A DNA stretch of 64,000 nucleotides from Bacillus sp. ISL-41 (GTDB lineage Bacteria > Bacillota > Bacilli > Bacillales > Cytobacillaceae), in assembly GCF_018613235.1 (NCBI RefSeq), contig NZ_JAGGQP010000021.1, positions 1 to 64,000 of the forward strand, in the 5' to 3' direction. The translations under genes were made by a program, and so were the position numbers. The stretch's first letter is position 1; each line of letters starts with the position of its first letter. Positions 47,367 to 57,092 of this stretch are shown here, piece by piece. The notes under the pieces were generated by a model. The model did not search any database and had not been told where the DNA came from. It saw only the letters and a list, made by a program, of their open reading frames with translations.

Positions 47367-48545
47367 CTATCGTTTTAGGTTAATCAATTCTTGAAGAATC
47401 TCATCAGAGGTTGTAATAATTCTAGTATTTGCCTGGAAACCACGTTGTGCCGTGATCATTTCTGTGAATTCTTCTGATAGATCTACGTTAGACATTTCGA
47501 GTGCTCCGGACGCTATACTTCCATAACCGTCCCCTGGAGTACCAATATTTGCTGTACCTGAGTTAACTGAGTCCTGAAACATATTGTTTCCTACCTTGCT
47601 AAGACCAGCTGCGTTACTGAATTTAGCTAGAGCAAGAACACCAAGAGTTTCTACTCGCCCGTTTGAGAAGACACCGCTGATTTCACCTGTTTGACCAATG
47701 CTGAAGCTTTCTATTGCACCCTGGGTGGTTCCATTAGGTGAGAATAGGGCATTCAGGTTCCCAGCAGTTGAAGTAACGTTTCCTGAGACAATATTTAATG
47801 AAACACTTTCTTCTGAATTACCTTTGTTTACCTCAAATGTTCCTGAAGTAGGTGAAAGCACACCATTCGTCATAGTAAGGACTAAGGAATCCAAATTGCT
47901 TTTAGTCTTATCTTGGATGGTAATCTTCCATGTTCCGGATGTAGAAGTTGATTCGACCTTTAACTCAACCGTATGTTCATTACCAGTACTATCTACTACT
48001 TTGATTTGTTGAAGCTGCTCAGTGTTACCCGCAACACCAGATGGGAAGTTACCATCAATTGTTAACTGATTTGTCTTTTGAGCTGGCAAAATAGAATTCA
48101 CATCTACTTTTATATCCTCAAGAACCCCATTATTGTAGGATTGAACCTTGTATCCATCTCCATTAACCAAGGTCCCTTCCTCATCAAGGTAAAAATTCCC
48201 TGCCCGTGTATAAAACTGGGCATCTCCCTGCTTAACAACAAAATAACCATCACCTGAAATTGCCAGGTCAAGAGAACGACCTGTAGTTTGCAAACTTGAT
48301 TGTGTATCAATAGTATCAATTGTTGCAATAGTGGATCCCAGTCCTACCTGCATAGGATTCTTTCCACCCTTTCCGTTTTGTGCAGCACTAGCACCGGAAA
48401 TGGTTTGATTCATTGTGTCCTTAAAAGTAACACGGCCCTTTTTGAAACCGTAGGTATTTACATTGGCAATATTGTTGCCGATTACGTCAAGTTTTGTTTG
48501 GAAGTTTTTCATTCCACTGATTCCTGAGTACATTGAACGAAGCAT
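47367..48545 (-). CDS. flgE: Flagellar hook protein FlgE
   Basis: FlgE builds the hook that joins basal body and filament. The 392-residue protein has the conserved N-terminal D0 segment (MLRSMYSGISGMKNFQ, VIGNNIANVNTYGFKKGRV) and C-terminal D0 segment (SNVDLSEEFTEMITAQRGFQANTR). A variable serine-, threonine- and glycine-rich middle lies between them. B. subtilis 168 FlgE is shorter, at about 264 residues, so this protein has an enlarged central domain, as in many other bacteria. AAAGGAG lies nine bases upstream. Confidence 0.96.
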   Translation of the reverse strand: MLRSMYSGISGMKNFQTKLDVIGNNIANVNTYGFKKGRVTFKDTMNQTISGASAAQNGKGGKNPMQVGLGSTIATIDTIDTQSSLQTTGRSLDLAISGDGYFVVKQGDAQFYTRAGNFYLDEEGTLVNGDGYKVQSYNNGVLEDIKVDVNSILPAQKTNQLTIDGNFPSGVAGNTEQLQQIKVVDSTGNEHTVELKVESTSTSGTWKITIQDKTKSNLDSLVLTMTNGVLSPTSGTFEVNKGNSEESVSLNIVSGNVTSTAGNLNALFSPNGTTQGAIESFSIGQTGEISGVFSNGRVETLGVLALAKFSNAAGLSKVGNNMFQDSVNSGTANIGTPGDGYGSIASGALEMSNVDLSEEFTEMITAQRGFQANTRIITTSDEILQELINLKR

Positions 48546-48568
48546 TATTTAAAACTCCTTTCGATTTG

Positions 48569-48595
48569 GGGGCTGCTTCAATCGGTCCACAGCCC
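48569..48595 (-). promoter_or_regulatory. Hairpin in the flgE leader
   Basis: On the minus strand GGGCTG and CAGCCC can pair around a 15-base loop, a short distance before the flgE ribosome binding site. The stem is only six pairs. It may shape flgE translation or be incidental. Confidence 0.3.
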
Positions 48596-48625
48596 AGGCC
48601 TCCGTAAAGGTCCAGCCTATTTATT

Positions 48626-49015
48626 TTAATTTTCCATGACGATCGTTCCATTTATATTGGTGAATATTTGTTCCGCTGCTTCCTGCCTGCCCATGGCTGT
48701 AATGACCGTGTTGTTTTTCGCACTGACTATCAGCGCCGCGTCTTTCAGCAGAACAAGTGAATCACTCACGCCTTTGGCTTTAGCCTGACTAACTTTTTCC
48801 TCAATCCTGTTCCAACGCTCCTGGGATATGTTAATTCCTCGCTGCTCCAATCGTTCAGTTGCATGCTTGCTTATGGTCAGTCCATTCTTTGATTGGATTG
48901 CACTTTGCAATTGCAAGGAAAAAGGTGTTTGCGTTAACTTGTTGGCTTTCACAGGTTTTTGGTGATTCCTGTTAACAGGCAGTGAATGAATTGGACGGAA
49001 TTGCGTTTTATCCAT
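48626..49015 (-). CDS. Flagellar operon protein of the TIGR02530 type
   Basis: The 129-residue protein fits a small family found between flgD and flgE in many Firmicutes (TIGR02530 as I recall). It has a basic, disordered N-terminus (1-40) and a helical region with ISKHATERLEQRGI, followed by the segment AAEQIFTNINGTIVM at the C-terminus. AGGAAGTG lies upstream of the ATG. The gene is absent from this place in B. subtilis 168 as far as I recall. A role in hook assembly is inferred only from position. Confidence 0.85.
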   Translation of the reverse strand: MDKTQFRPIHSLPVNRNHQKPVKANKLTQTPFSLQLQSAIQSKNGLTISKHATERLEQRGINISQERWNRIEEKVSQAKAKGVSDSLVLLKDAALIVSAKNNTVITAMGRQEAAEQIFTNINGTIVMEN

Positions 49016-49032
49016 TACATCACTTCCTTTTG

Positions 49033-49662
49033 TTATTGAATTTTTGTAATCTGTGAAGAAATGATGCTTGTGTTTTTCTCATCATCCAGCAAGTAAGATG
49101 TCTTCCCATTTTTAAATGAAACAGACATGACATTAGCAGATTTCTCTTGGTTATTTTCATCAAGATAGGTAATGTTCTTTCCAATCAACATGCTCGCCTG
49201 CAGCATATGATTTTCGCTGGATAACTCATTGATCTGCGAGATATTCGCTGGTTCCAGGGTCGTGCCGTCCTCAAGTACAAAAGAAACGGTATCTTCCTTG
49301 AACTGGACTGAGGCAACCTTTCCATTACCTTGTTTAACGGTTTCCTCTCCATTTGCACTTTCTATCTTGTGCCAGGTAATATCCTTGCCCACAAACTGGC
49401 TATAGGATATCATTTTGTTTTGCTGTTCAGCCTGAACAAAACGGTCGATTGATTTTCCCATATTCGTGATTTGCTCAAGTGTCGAGAATGTCGCCATTTG
49501 TGCTATGAAATCTTTATCCTGCATCGGATTCAAAGGATCCTGATTCTGCAGCTGGGTCATCAGGATTTTCAAAAAATCATCTTTCCCGAGAATATCTGAA
49601 CCAGCTTTCCTGTCCTTTTGAAGATTGGACAGCAGATAAGTAGAATTGATCGTATTCACCAT
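49033..49662 (-). CDS. flgD: Flagellar hook capping protein FlgD
   Basis: FlgD caps the growing hook and is needed for FlgE to polymerise. The 209-residue product shows the conserved N-terminal export and capping region (GKDDFLKILMTQLQNQDPLNPM, FIAQMATFSTLEQ) and a short C-terminal domain. The length is within the family range. It lies between fliK and the TIGR02530-type gene. Confidence 0.97.
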   Translation of the reverse strand: MVNTINSTYLLSNLQKDRKAGSDILGKDDFLKILMTQLQNQDPLNPMQDKDFIAQMATFSTLEQITNMGKSIDRFVQAEQQNKMISYSQFVGKDITWHKIESANGEETVKQGNGKVASVQFKEDTVSFVLEDGTTLEPANISQINELSSENHMLQASMLIGKNITYLDENNQEKSANVMSVSFKNGKTSYLLDDEKNTSIISSQITKIQ

Positions 49663-49672
49663 TGTCTATCTC

Positions 49673-50911
49673 CTAAGCTTCAGTATTTAGCAGTGCTTCT
49701 TCGAAGGAGAGATTAAAATCCCCTTTTTCGTCTTTCTTTTCTTGCTGCCCTCTGTCTGACTGTCTTTGCTGCTGCTCGGAATCCTTGTTCAGGAATCGTT
49801 CTTGCTGAGCCTGCTGCTGAGTCACTTCAATCCTGTCAACCGAAAGGTTCTGCGCAACAAATGCCTGTTTTAGTCCATTAATCTGTGATTCTAGTGTTTC
49901 CTTTGCCGTACCAGAGGTGGTTATGATTCTTGCCATCATCGTTTGATCCCTCTGGAAAAGCTCGATCCGGATGCTGCCCAGGTGCTCAGGGAACAACTTG
50001 ATGAATAATTTCTGTGTTCCACCACTGTTCATAAAATGCGATTTTGAAAGGATCGATTCAAACTGCTTCATTAATTGTTCAGCTGAAACTGGCCTTTCCG
50101 GGCTGTTCATCGTTAACATCAGCTGTTCAGCCCTGGTCATATTCGGAAGAAATCCAAGTGTTCCTGATGCTCCGTCCGTTTTTATGCCTGAATTCGGTTC
50201 TATTGAACTATTAACCTCTGTAAAAGTTTTTTTCGAGGAGAGGTTTAGGTCGCCAGCTAACTGGGTAAATCGTTGATGTAAATACTCCGTATGGGAATTG
50301 TTTTTATTGTTTCCTAACAGATTCTTTAATGTTTCACCAAAGTCTTTCAGCGATTCCTTTACAGAGTCAGAGTACTTAAACCCTTCACCATCAGCATATT
50401 TGCTCATTAGTTCATATAGTTTGAGTGACTTTAAGACTTGTACATCACTCTGGTTTAACTTCACCTTTAATTCATCCGCTGACTGATTAGAAATCTCCGC
50501 TATTATCACCGCTAAGGACGCCATTAGTTCCTCTTCAGAAGCACCTGCCAATTCACCCACATTAGGCCCGAACCATTTTTGGATAAACAGCTTCAATTCT
50601 TCATCATTGACGCCAAAATGGGAAAGCGCCTTACTTAAAAGGTTTCCAGAATCTGAATTCAGCATATCCAGAAGCTTTATTCCATCTTCCAGCTTTAATA
50701 GGGCCGATACGTTAATGAGTTCTGCCAGCGAGCTGAGCGTCTCTAGCTTTTCTTCATCCTTAGCTGCTTCAGTTGCGGCGGCTGGATTAGTTTTCCCTGA
50801 TAAAACTGTTGACATTAACCCGGCAAAACTTCCATCTTTTCCTGTCATATCGGGTACTTGCTGCTTTCCCGCGGCAATGGTGTTAAAAAACCCAAGACTT
50901 CCTATTTCCAT
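49673..50911 (-). CDS. fliK: Flagellar hook-length control protein FliK
   Basis: FliK measures hook length and triggers the FlhB specificity switch. The 412-residue protein has a variable N-terminal region (1-260) and a conserved C-terminal domain (about 280-370) with the segment LFPEHLGSIRIELF. The end is Q- and R-rich (QQAQQERF). The ATG at 50911 has GGAGGTG upstream. The N-terminal part is poorly conserved, as is normal for this family. Confidence 0.95.
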   Translation of the reverse strand: MEIGSLGFFNTIAAGKQQVPDMTGKDGSFAGLMSTVLSGKTNPAAATEAAKDEEKLETLSSLAELINVSALLKLEDGIKLLDMLNSDSGNLLSKALSHFGVNDEELKLFIQKWFGPNVGELAGASEEELMASLAVIIAEISNQSADELKVKLNQSDVQVLKSLKLYELMSKYADGEGFKYSDSVKESLKDFGETLKNLLGNNKNNSHTEYLHQRFTQLAGDLNLSSKKTFTEVNSSIEPNSGIKTDGASGTLGFLPNMTRAEQLMLTMNSPERPVSAEQLMKQFESILSKSHFMNSGGTQKLFIKLFPEHLGSIRIELFQRDQTMMARIITTSGTAKETLESQINGLKQAFVAQNLSVDRIEVTQQQAQQERFLNKDSEQQQRQSDRGQQEKKDEKGDFNLSFEEALLNTEA

Positions 50912-50944
50912 GTTTTCACCTCCTCTCAAGTCTTGTTACACCAA

Positions 50945-51544
50945 CTAATTACCGTTCGTTTCGTTCGTCAGTAATTCTGTATATTTAGCTGCTTCTTCAG
51001 CTGGAAGTTTTTCCATAATGGCTGCAAGTGATTCCGGCTTGATATTTGTCAGAATCTTAACTGCTTCACCCGTGTCCATATTGGAGATAATCGGTGCCGC
51101 ACTCTTTGCTGACATCGTTTCATATGTTTTGACGATTTCCCGGAAGGCTCGTTTGTTTTCTTCCTGGATCGCAGTCAATTCCTCTATTTGTGCCTGCAGC
51201 TGTGCTTTTTCCAGGTCCATCCGTTTCAGCTGTGTATCTTTGCTGTCGATTTTAGACTGAAGTTGTTCCATTTTTGCTTCCCGGTCTTTAATCTCTGCTT
51301 CAAGGCTGATGATATTTTTTTCAAATTCCTCGGTGGATGGCTGGTTCTCTTCACTCACATACTGAGAAATGAATGGTACTTTTCCGCCAATGTCCTTCGC
51401 AGTTTCAAAAATATTGATCCCTAGAATTGAAAGAGCAACCAGAGCAATAACAATTGCAAACATGCTAGGGATGGCAACCACCATCAAAAACCAATGAAAC
51501 TTATTTTCTTCCTGACTATCCTTTTCCTCCACTTTCTGTGCCAT
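50945..51544 (-). CDS. ylxF: MotE/MgtE_N-domain membrane protein YlxF
   Basis: The 199-residue protein has one membrane helix (about residues 18-45), a coiled coil (about 75-140) and a C-terminal MgtE N-domain-like region with VKILTNIKPESLAAIMEKLPAEEAAKYTELL. This is the YlxF type found between fliJ and fliK in Bacillus. In other bacteria the related MotE is a chaperone for motility proteins. The precise function in Bacillus is not known to me. Confidence 0.88.
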   Translation of the reverse strand: MAQKVEEKDSQEENKFHWFLMVVAIPSMFAIVIALVALSILGINIFETAKDIGGKVPFISQYVSEENQPSTEEFEKNIISLEAEIKDREAKMEQLQSKIDSKDTQLKRMDLEKAQLQAQIEELTAIQEENKRAFREIVKTYETMSAKSAAPIISNMDTGEAVKILTNIKPESLAAIMEKLPAEEAAKYTELLTNETNGN

Positions 51545-51548
51545 TCGA

Positions 51549-51995
51549 TCACCTAATTTCCCGGTTCATATATTGCTGAATCGAGACTTCGTCCATCATC
51601 CTGCTCTCTGCATATTTTTCAGCTGCAAGAAATTGAAGATGGTCTTTCTCTTTGATTTTTTCGTACTTTTTTACTTCTTGATTTTTTTCCATTAGCTTCA
51701 CTTGTTGATAGTTCATGATATTTCTAGCGTTCATTACGACTTTTTGATAGTGAGCAATCGATTTTTCCAGATTTCCGATAAATTGTTGATGGTGTCGTAT
51801 TTCCTGGACAGGTAAACCATCCAGCAGCCGGTCTGATTGAAAACACTCAATGTCCTCTTTTTTCTTCAGCAGATGATAGAGCCGGTCAGCAGCCTCTTCG
51901 AATTTTTTGACTGAATCCTGGTAAACGACTTGAGCTTCGTCCACTTCTCTCGTCTTGAGTGAAAGGATCTTATCAAACTTGAATTGATATCTCAT
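51549..51995 (-). CDS. fliJ: Flagellar export chaperone FliJ
   Basis: FliJ is the coiled-coil stalk of the flagellar ATPase complex. The 148-residue product begins with the family segment YQFKFDKILSLKTREVDEA and is helical throughout with heptad-like spacing. It lies 7 bases behind fliI. Length and composition fit the family. Confidence 0.95.
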   Translation of the reverse strand: MRYQFKFDKILSLKTREVDEAQVVYQDSVKKFEEAADRLYHLLKKKEDIECFQSDRLLDGLPVQEIRHHQQFIGNLEKSIAHYQKVVMNARNIMNYQQVKLMEKNQEVKKYEKIKEKDHLQFLAAEKYAESRMMDEVSIQQYMNREIR

Positions 51996-52002
51996 TGAAC
52001 CA

Positions 52003-53316
52003 TCAACCTTTCCTAACTAGCTGCAATAGAGCCTGGACACTCTCATTTATTGAAACTTTTTCATTAGTTCCTTGTTTTAAGAAATTAAGGATTTGTGGGT
52101 ATCTTATAATTGCTTCGTCTATTTCTGCAGATGTGCCTTTTTTATATGCGCCGATATTAATCAAGTCCTCAGCATTGATATAGGTGCTTAGCAATTCCCT
52201 CAATCTTTCTGCTGCTTTGACATGGTCATCGGAGACAATATTGTTCATGATTCGGCTAATGCTTTTTAACACGTTAACTGCCGGGTATTGGCCTTTATTG
52301 GCTAAGTCCCTGTCCAACACAAAGTGGCCATCAAGAATTCCCCGTACTGTGTCGGCGATCGGCTCATTCATGTCATCACCATCTACAAGCACAGTGTAAA
52401 AGCCTGTTATGGATCCAAATTCATTTGTGCCTGTCCTTTCGAGGAGCCTCGAGAGGATGGCGAACACTGAAGGAGTATAGCCTTTAGTGGTAGGAGGTTC
52501 GCCAACTGCCAGTCCTACTTCCCGCTGGGCCATCGCTACCCGTGTAACAGAGTCCATCATCAGCATGACATTCAATCCTTTATCTCGAAAATACTCTGCG
52601 ATGGCTGTTGCCGTATAGGCACCTTTAATCCGCATCAATGCAGGCTGGTCAGAAGTTGCGACAACCACAATAGAACGTTTTAACCCTTCCGGTCCCAAAT
52701 CACGTTCTATGAATTCCCTGACTTCCCGGCCACGCTCACCAATAAGTCCAATGACATTCAGGTCTGCGGTAGTATTTCTCGCGATCATTCCCAGCAAAGT
52801 ACTCTTGCCGACACCGCTTCCGGCAAAGATCCCAACACGCTGGCCGCTGCCGACTGTGAGCAGACTGTCAATCATCCGGACTCCAACTTCGATTGGTTCT
52901 GAGATTGGCGGCCTGCTTAAAGGGTTGGGCGGATCTTGTTCAGTTGGAACGGATGCCAATCCTTTTGGCAGGCTGGATTGGTCGAGCGGAACCCCCAGAG
53001 AATCAACTACTTTCCCGATCAAACCAGGTCCAGCTTTGATTTCCAGCGGTTTCATTGTGGTTTCAACGAGACTTCCGGGTGATATATCATGAATGGATGT
53101 ATAGGGCATCAAAATGACATTTTCATCTTGAAAGCCGACAACCTCGGCCTGGATTTTCCGCTTTTTCTTAGTCCCAACATGAATAAAGCACACATCACCT
53201 ATTGAACTTTCAGGACCCTGGGATTCAATCATCAAGCCAACAACTCTTTTTACACGTCCATAACGTTTAAAACTATCCACAAAATCGACATGTTCCAATA
53301 AATCCTCGGCCTTCAT
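52003..53316 (-). CDS. fliI: Flagellum-specific ATP synthase FliI
   Basis: FliI is the hexameric ATPase of the flagellar export apparatus. The 437-residue product has the Walker A motif GSGVGKST at 166-173, IGLIGERGREVREF, and the Walker B region VMLMMDSVTRVAMAQREVG. Its start codon overlaps the fliH stop codon (TAATG), so FliH and FliI are coupled at translation and as a complex. Confidence 0.98.
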   Translation of the reverse strand: MKAEDLLEHVDFVDSFKRYGRVKRVVGLMIESQGPESSIGDVCFIHVGTKKKRKIQAEVVGFQDENVILMPYTSIHDISPGSLVETTMKPLEIKAGPGLIGKVVDSLGVPLDQSSLPKGLASVPTEQDPPNPLSRPPISEPIEVGVRMIDSLLTVGSGQRVGIFAGSGVGKSTLLGMIARNTTADLNVIGLIGERGREVREFIERDLGPEGLKRSIVVVATSDQPALMRIKGAYTATAIAEYFRDKGLNVMLMMDSVTRVAMAQREVGLAVGEPPTTKGYTPSVFAILSRLLERTGTNEFGSITGFYTVLVDGDDMNEPIADTVRGILDGHFVLDRDLANKGQYPAVNVLKSISRIMNNIVSDDHVKAAERLRELLSTYINAEDLINIGAYKKGTSAEIDEAIIRYPQILNFLKQGTNEKVSINESVQALLQLVRKG

Positions 53317-54077
53317 TAATGTTCACTCTCCAGCATTTCAAACAGCTTAAGTTTAATTTCCTCCAATTGACTGTCTACACTTGCGTCAATCCTGCCATTT
53401 TCTGATTCTATGATGCACGAAGTCTCCTCAAGCTCATCATCCGGGTAGATATAAAAATCAATGTCCTTTGGAAAGATGGCAATCAGTTCTTCTTTTTGAG
53501 CAAGCAGGTCCTGGTAATGTTTTGGATGTACATGCAGCTGAATATCCTTATAATCTCTGGAGTTTTTTAATGCTCTTTTCACAAGGGCAAGAAAACCTTC
53601 AGCCGCTGCCAGTTTTTCACCAAGTATCTTCCCTGCAATTTTCACGCCGAGATCAAGTATGACCTTTTCTGATGATTCTATATGATTCTGGTAATCCCGT
53701 TTCGCCGCTTCAACTGTTTCCTGGGCAAACAGGATTGTTTGACGATAGTCTGCATAACCCTGGTTTTTGCCTTCTTGATAGCCCTGCTCAAAACCAAGCT
53801 GTCTGGATTCTTCGGCTAAAAGGGAACTTTGCTGCTCCCATTCCTGCTTTTCCGTGTAGATTTGCTGACGGATCTGCTCAGCTTCCTCAATGGCCCTGGA
53901 CACAATGTTATCTGCTTCTGCTGCCGCATTATCCAGGATCCTTCTCCTTTCATCTTCTGTATGAGTGAAGACCTGCGGATCATCATGCTGATTTGATGCT
54001 TCCAACATCCGGATGGAAATGACCTTCTTTTCTGCAGGCAAGATACTGGTGTATTGAGATTTGATGAGCCTAGACAA
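53316..54077 (-). CDS. fliH: Flagellar assembly protein FliH
   Basis: FliH regulates FliI and docks it to the C-ring. The product has a long helical N-terminal and middle part with EE- and Q-rich heptads and glycine-spaced GFEQGYQEGKNQGY (about 110-125). A C-terminal domain resembling the V-type ATPase peripheral stalk follows. I place the start at a TTG (54077), giving 253 residues. GGGGGAG is nine bases upstream and the gene overlaps the end of fliG. The ATG three codons earlier touches that site and is less likely. Confidence 0.92.
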   Translation of the reverse strand: MSRLIKSQYTSILPAEKKVISIRMLEASNQHDDPQVFTHTEDERRRILDNAAAEADNIVSRAIEEAEQIRQQIYTEKQEWEQQSSLLAEESRQLGFEQGYQEGKNQGYADYRQTILFAQETVEAAKRDYQNHIESSEKVILDLGVKIAGKILGEKLAAAEGFLALVKRALKNSRDYKDIQLHVHPKHYQDLLAQKEELIAIFPKDIDFYIYPDDELEETSCIIESENGRIDASVDSQLEEIKLKLFEMLESEH

Positions 54078-55086
54078 TAATATCATCTCCCCCGCCGCGG
54101 GCAATGACGATTTCACCGGCTTCTTCCAGACGTCGGATAATAGCTACAATCCTGGACTGTGCTTCTTCGACATCCCGAAGTCTTACAGGACCCATGAATT
54201 CCATTTCATCCTGGAAGGTTTCAACCATTCGTTTAGACATATTTTTAAAGACAATTTCTTTCACTTCATCACTTGAAACTTTAAGAGCAAGCATGAGGTC
54301 TTCATTTTCACAATCTCTGATAACGCGCTGGATTGCACGGTTATCCAGTGTGACAATATCTTCAAACACGAACATCCGCTTCTTGATTTCCTCTGCAAGC
54401 TCTGGATCCTGGATTTCCAGGGCATCAAGAATCGTGCGCTCGGTTGCACGGTCCACCCCGTTCAATACATCAACAACAGCTTCAATACCGCCAGTTTGCG
54501 TATAATCCTGAGTAACAGTTGCAGATAGCTTCCTTTCAAGAATCTGCTCCACCTCATTGATGATTTCTGGTGATGTGCTGTCCATCACGGCTATGCGCCG
54601 CGCGATATCAGCCTGGACATCCTGTGGCAGTTCAGACAAAATCTGGCCTGCTTGTGCTGAATCTAAATAAGAAAGTATAAGAGCAATTGTTTGCGGATGC
54701 TCATTTTGAATGAAATTAAGAATTTGCCCGGCATCCGCTTTTCGCGCAAAATCAAATGGCCTAACTTGCAGTGATGAGGTCAATCTATTAATGATCACTG
54801 CGGCCTGATCGGTTCCCAGTGCTTTTTCCAATACCGTTTTCGCATAGCCGATTCCACCTTGCGTGATATAATCCTGTGCCAGCGCGATACTGTGGAACTC
54901 TTCCAGAATTTCTTCCTTTGCCATCGAGTCAACCTTCTTAACACCAGAGATTTCAAGTGTAAGCTTCTCGATTTCTTCTTCACTTAAATGCTTATAAACC
55001 GAAGCCGAAACATCTGGCCCAAGCGAGATCAGGAGGATTGCAGCCTTCTGTTTTCCTGTTAATTCTTTTTGGTCTTTCCTCACCAT
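54070..55086 (-). CDS. fliG: Flagellar motor switch protein FliG
   Basis: FliG couples stator force to the rotor. The 338-residue product has the N-terminal domain that binds FliF (GKQKAAILLISLG), the middle domain (EHPQTIALILSYL) and the C-terminal torque domain with charged residues (MFVFEDIVTLDNRAIQRVIRD). GGAGGAGG precedes the ATG. Its end overlaps the start of fliH. Confidence 0.98.
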   Translation of the reverse strand: MVRKDQKELTGKQKAAILLISLGPDVSASVYKHLSEEEIEKLTLEISGVKKVDSMAKEEILEEFHSIALAQDYITQGGIGYAKTVLEKALGTDQAAVIINRLTSSLQVRPFDFARKADAGQILNFIQNEHPQTIALILSYLDSAQAGQILSELPQDVQADIARRIAVMDSTSPEIINEVEQILERKLSATVTQDYTQTGGIEAVVDVLNGVDRATERTILDALEIQDPELAEEIKKRMFVFEDIVTLDNRAIQRVIRDCENEDLMLALKVSSDEVKEIVFKNMSKRMVETFQDEMEFMGPVRLRDVEEAQSRIVAIIRRLEEAGEIVIARGGGDDIIV

Positions 55087-55097
55087 TGGTCCTCCTC

Positions 55098-56693
55098 CTA
55101 ATCCTCAGAAATCCATGTTCGCAATAATTTCGCGAAATCCTCTGGCTTTTCTTTCGCCATTTTTTCCAGCTGCTTTTTCTTCATTGTCCCCTCTGTCTCA
55201 AATTCCTTGTTCACATCAGGAACACGGATTTGCTCATACTTTTCTTCCATTACATATTCTTCTTCTTCAACTGCATTCTTCCTGGATCTCATGAATAGAA
55301 GCAGCAGGATTATGATTGCGGCGAGCAACAAACCTCCTACAAGATAGATCCACCAAGGCAGTTTTTCTACAACGTTATTCTCGAATGTAATCTTTCCATT
55401 GAACGGCTGCACGGATACAACGACCTTGTCTTCTATTAACTCATCGGTCAGCTCCGTTCCAAGAGCATCTTTATCAATCGTTGTCCTGACAATCGTACCC
55501 AGGATTCTTGTAATATCTTCTACTCTTTCCTGCGGCAGTGAACTTTCGTCATCCGGTGTCGGGGGTTCTACCATGACCTGGATGCCAAGGTCTCTCACCT
55601 TGTATGGGCTTTCGATAATTTCCTTGCGGATTCGGCTGACTTCATTATTTATTGTTTCTTCGACTCTTTCATAATCGCCATTCCCATTTGCACCCTCGAG
55701 GTATTGAGACCCCGTCGTTTCACCGGGATTTCCCCCTTCTGGAATTCCACCGGCCTGGTCGGCGTTGCCTGTGAAAGTTTCAGTAATCCGCTGGGCGCTG
55801 ATTGCGATTCCTTCCATATTTTCTTGATCAACAGGCTCTACGATGTTTTCTTCCCTGTTTTCCTGGGTAAAGTCTATATCGGCAGTTACTGAAACGACTA
55901 CTTTGTCGTGACCCATAAGAGTGCCCAGCATATTTTGCACTTGTCTTTGGACATCTCTTTCAATCTGCTGTTTAATCTGATGCTGGGAAGCAAAAGATGC
56001 GCCACTGGAATTATTTTCATTTTTTAAATCAAAATACTCAAAAAACTGATTCATGATGACGATATTATCAGTAGGAAGGTTCGGTACACTTTTAGCCACT
56101 AAATGATATAGTGCGCTTATTTGGTCTTCCTTGAATTGATAGCCTGGGCTTGTATTTAGCACGATGGAAGCCGATGCAGGCTGCTCATTATCGCTAACAA
56201 AAATTCCTTTTTCTGGAAGGTTAATCATTACCTTAGCATCGTTTACTCCATCGATCCCTTTCATCAAATTCGCCAATTCCGTCTGCATTGCTTCGAGTTT
56301 CAGAACAAAGAACTCATTGTCTGTCATGCCCATTCCAGCATTTTGGCTAAAAAAGGTATAATCGATGCTGCCTGACTTAGGAATTCCTTCAGCCGCAAGC
56401 TCTACTTTTAAGCTGTCAACTGACTCTGCCGGCACCAGGATCGTTTTCCCGCCATCGGTAATCTCGGATGGTATGCCTCTGGCATCAAGGCTCTCTTTGA
56501 TACTCCCTGTCTCAGCTGGTGAAAGATTGCTGTAAAGTGGCTCAAGAGATGTCCTGGTAGTGAAATATGCTGTAAGGACGGCAACTATAAGAACAAAGAA
56601 AATAGACGCACCAAGACCTATTTTTTGCTTTCTGGTGCGCCCTTGCCAGAAATCCTTCATTGTATGTATATACTTTTGAACGGTTTCTTTCAT
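55098..56693 (-). CDS. fliF: Flagellar MS-ring protein FliF
   Basis: FliF builds the membrane ring on which the motor assembles. The 531-residue protein has two membrane helices (about residues 26-46 and 440-462), periplasmic-side ring-building domains between them with SIDYTFFSQNAGMGMTDNEF, a variable insert rich in G, N and E (about 300-345), and a C-terminal FliG-binding tail ending LLRTWISED. The length is normal for the family. Confidence 0.98.
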   Translation of the reverse strand: MKETVQKYIHTMKDFWQGRTRKQKIGLGASIFFVLIVAVLTAYFTTRTSLEPLYSNLSPAETGSIKESLDARGIPSEITDGGKTILVPAESVDSLKVELAAEGIPKSGSIDYTFFSQNAGMGMTDNEFFVLKLEAMQTELANLMKGIDGVNDAKVMINLPEKGIFVSDNEQPASASIVLNTSPGYQFKEDQISALYHLVAKSVPNLPTDNIVIMNQFFEYFDLKNENNSSGASFASQHQIKQQIERDVQRQVQNMLGTLMGHDKVVVSVTADIDFTQENREENIVEPVDQENMEGIAISAQRITETFTGNADQAGGIPEGGNPGETTGSQYLEGANGNGDYERVEETINNEVSRIRKEIIESPYKVRDLGIQVMVEPPTPDDESSLPQERVEDITRILGTIVRTTIDKDALGTELTDELIEDKVVVSVQPFNGKITFENNVVEKLPWWIYLVGGLLLAAIIILLLLFMRSRKNAVEEEEYVMEEKYEQIRVPDVNKEFETEGTMKKKQLEKMAKEKPEDFAKLLRTWISED

Positions 56694-56768
56694 TTCAATC
56701 CCCCGGTTATTAAGTCTCTTCTTTTTATACAGCTAATAACCGATCTAATCTTAGTTTTTAGCTAATTA

Positions 56769-57080
56769 TTAAACTTGCATTCTCATCATTTCCTGATATG
56801 CTTCAACCACTTTATTCCTGACTTCCATTGTAGCCTGCAATGTAATGCTCGCCTTTTGGCTTGCAATCATTACCTGATGCAGGTCAACATTTTCCCCACG
56901 CGCCAATTTATTTGTCATTGCATCTGACTGAAGCTGTGTGTTATTTAAATTTTCAATAGATTGCTTAAGTACGGACGAAAAACTTTTTTGCGCTTCGTAT
57001 GGTGTAGGTGTGGGAGTAGACACTTTTGTTTGAAATGGTTGGACCATTTGGCTGACAGAATTAATCCCAGCTGAGTTCAT
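56769..57080 (-). CDS. fliE: Flagellar hook-basal body protein FliE
   Basis: FliE links the MS-ring to the rod. The 103-residue product shows the family C-terminal half with DLHQVMIASQKASITLQATMEVRNKVVEAYQEMMRMQV-like content, here spanning residues 66-103. GGAGAT precedes the start. It lies between flgC and fliF. Confidence 0.96.
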   Translation of the reverse strand: MNSAGINSVSQMVQPFQTKVSTPTPTPYEAQKSFSSVLKQSIENLNNTQLQSDAMTNKLARGENVDLHQVMIASQKASITLQATMEVRNKVVEAYQEMMRMQV

Positions 57081-57092
57081 TTAGTTATCTCC

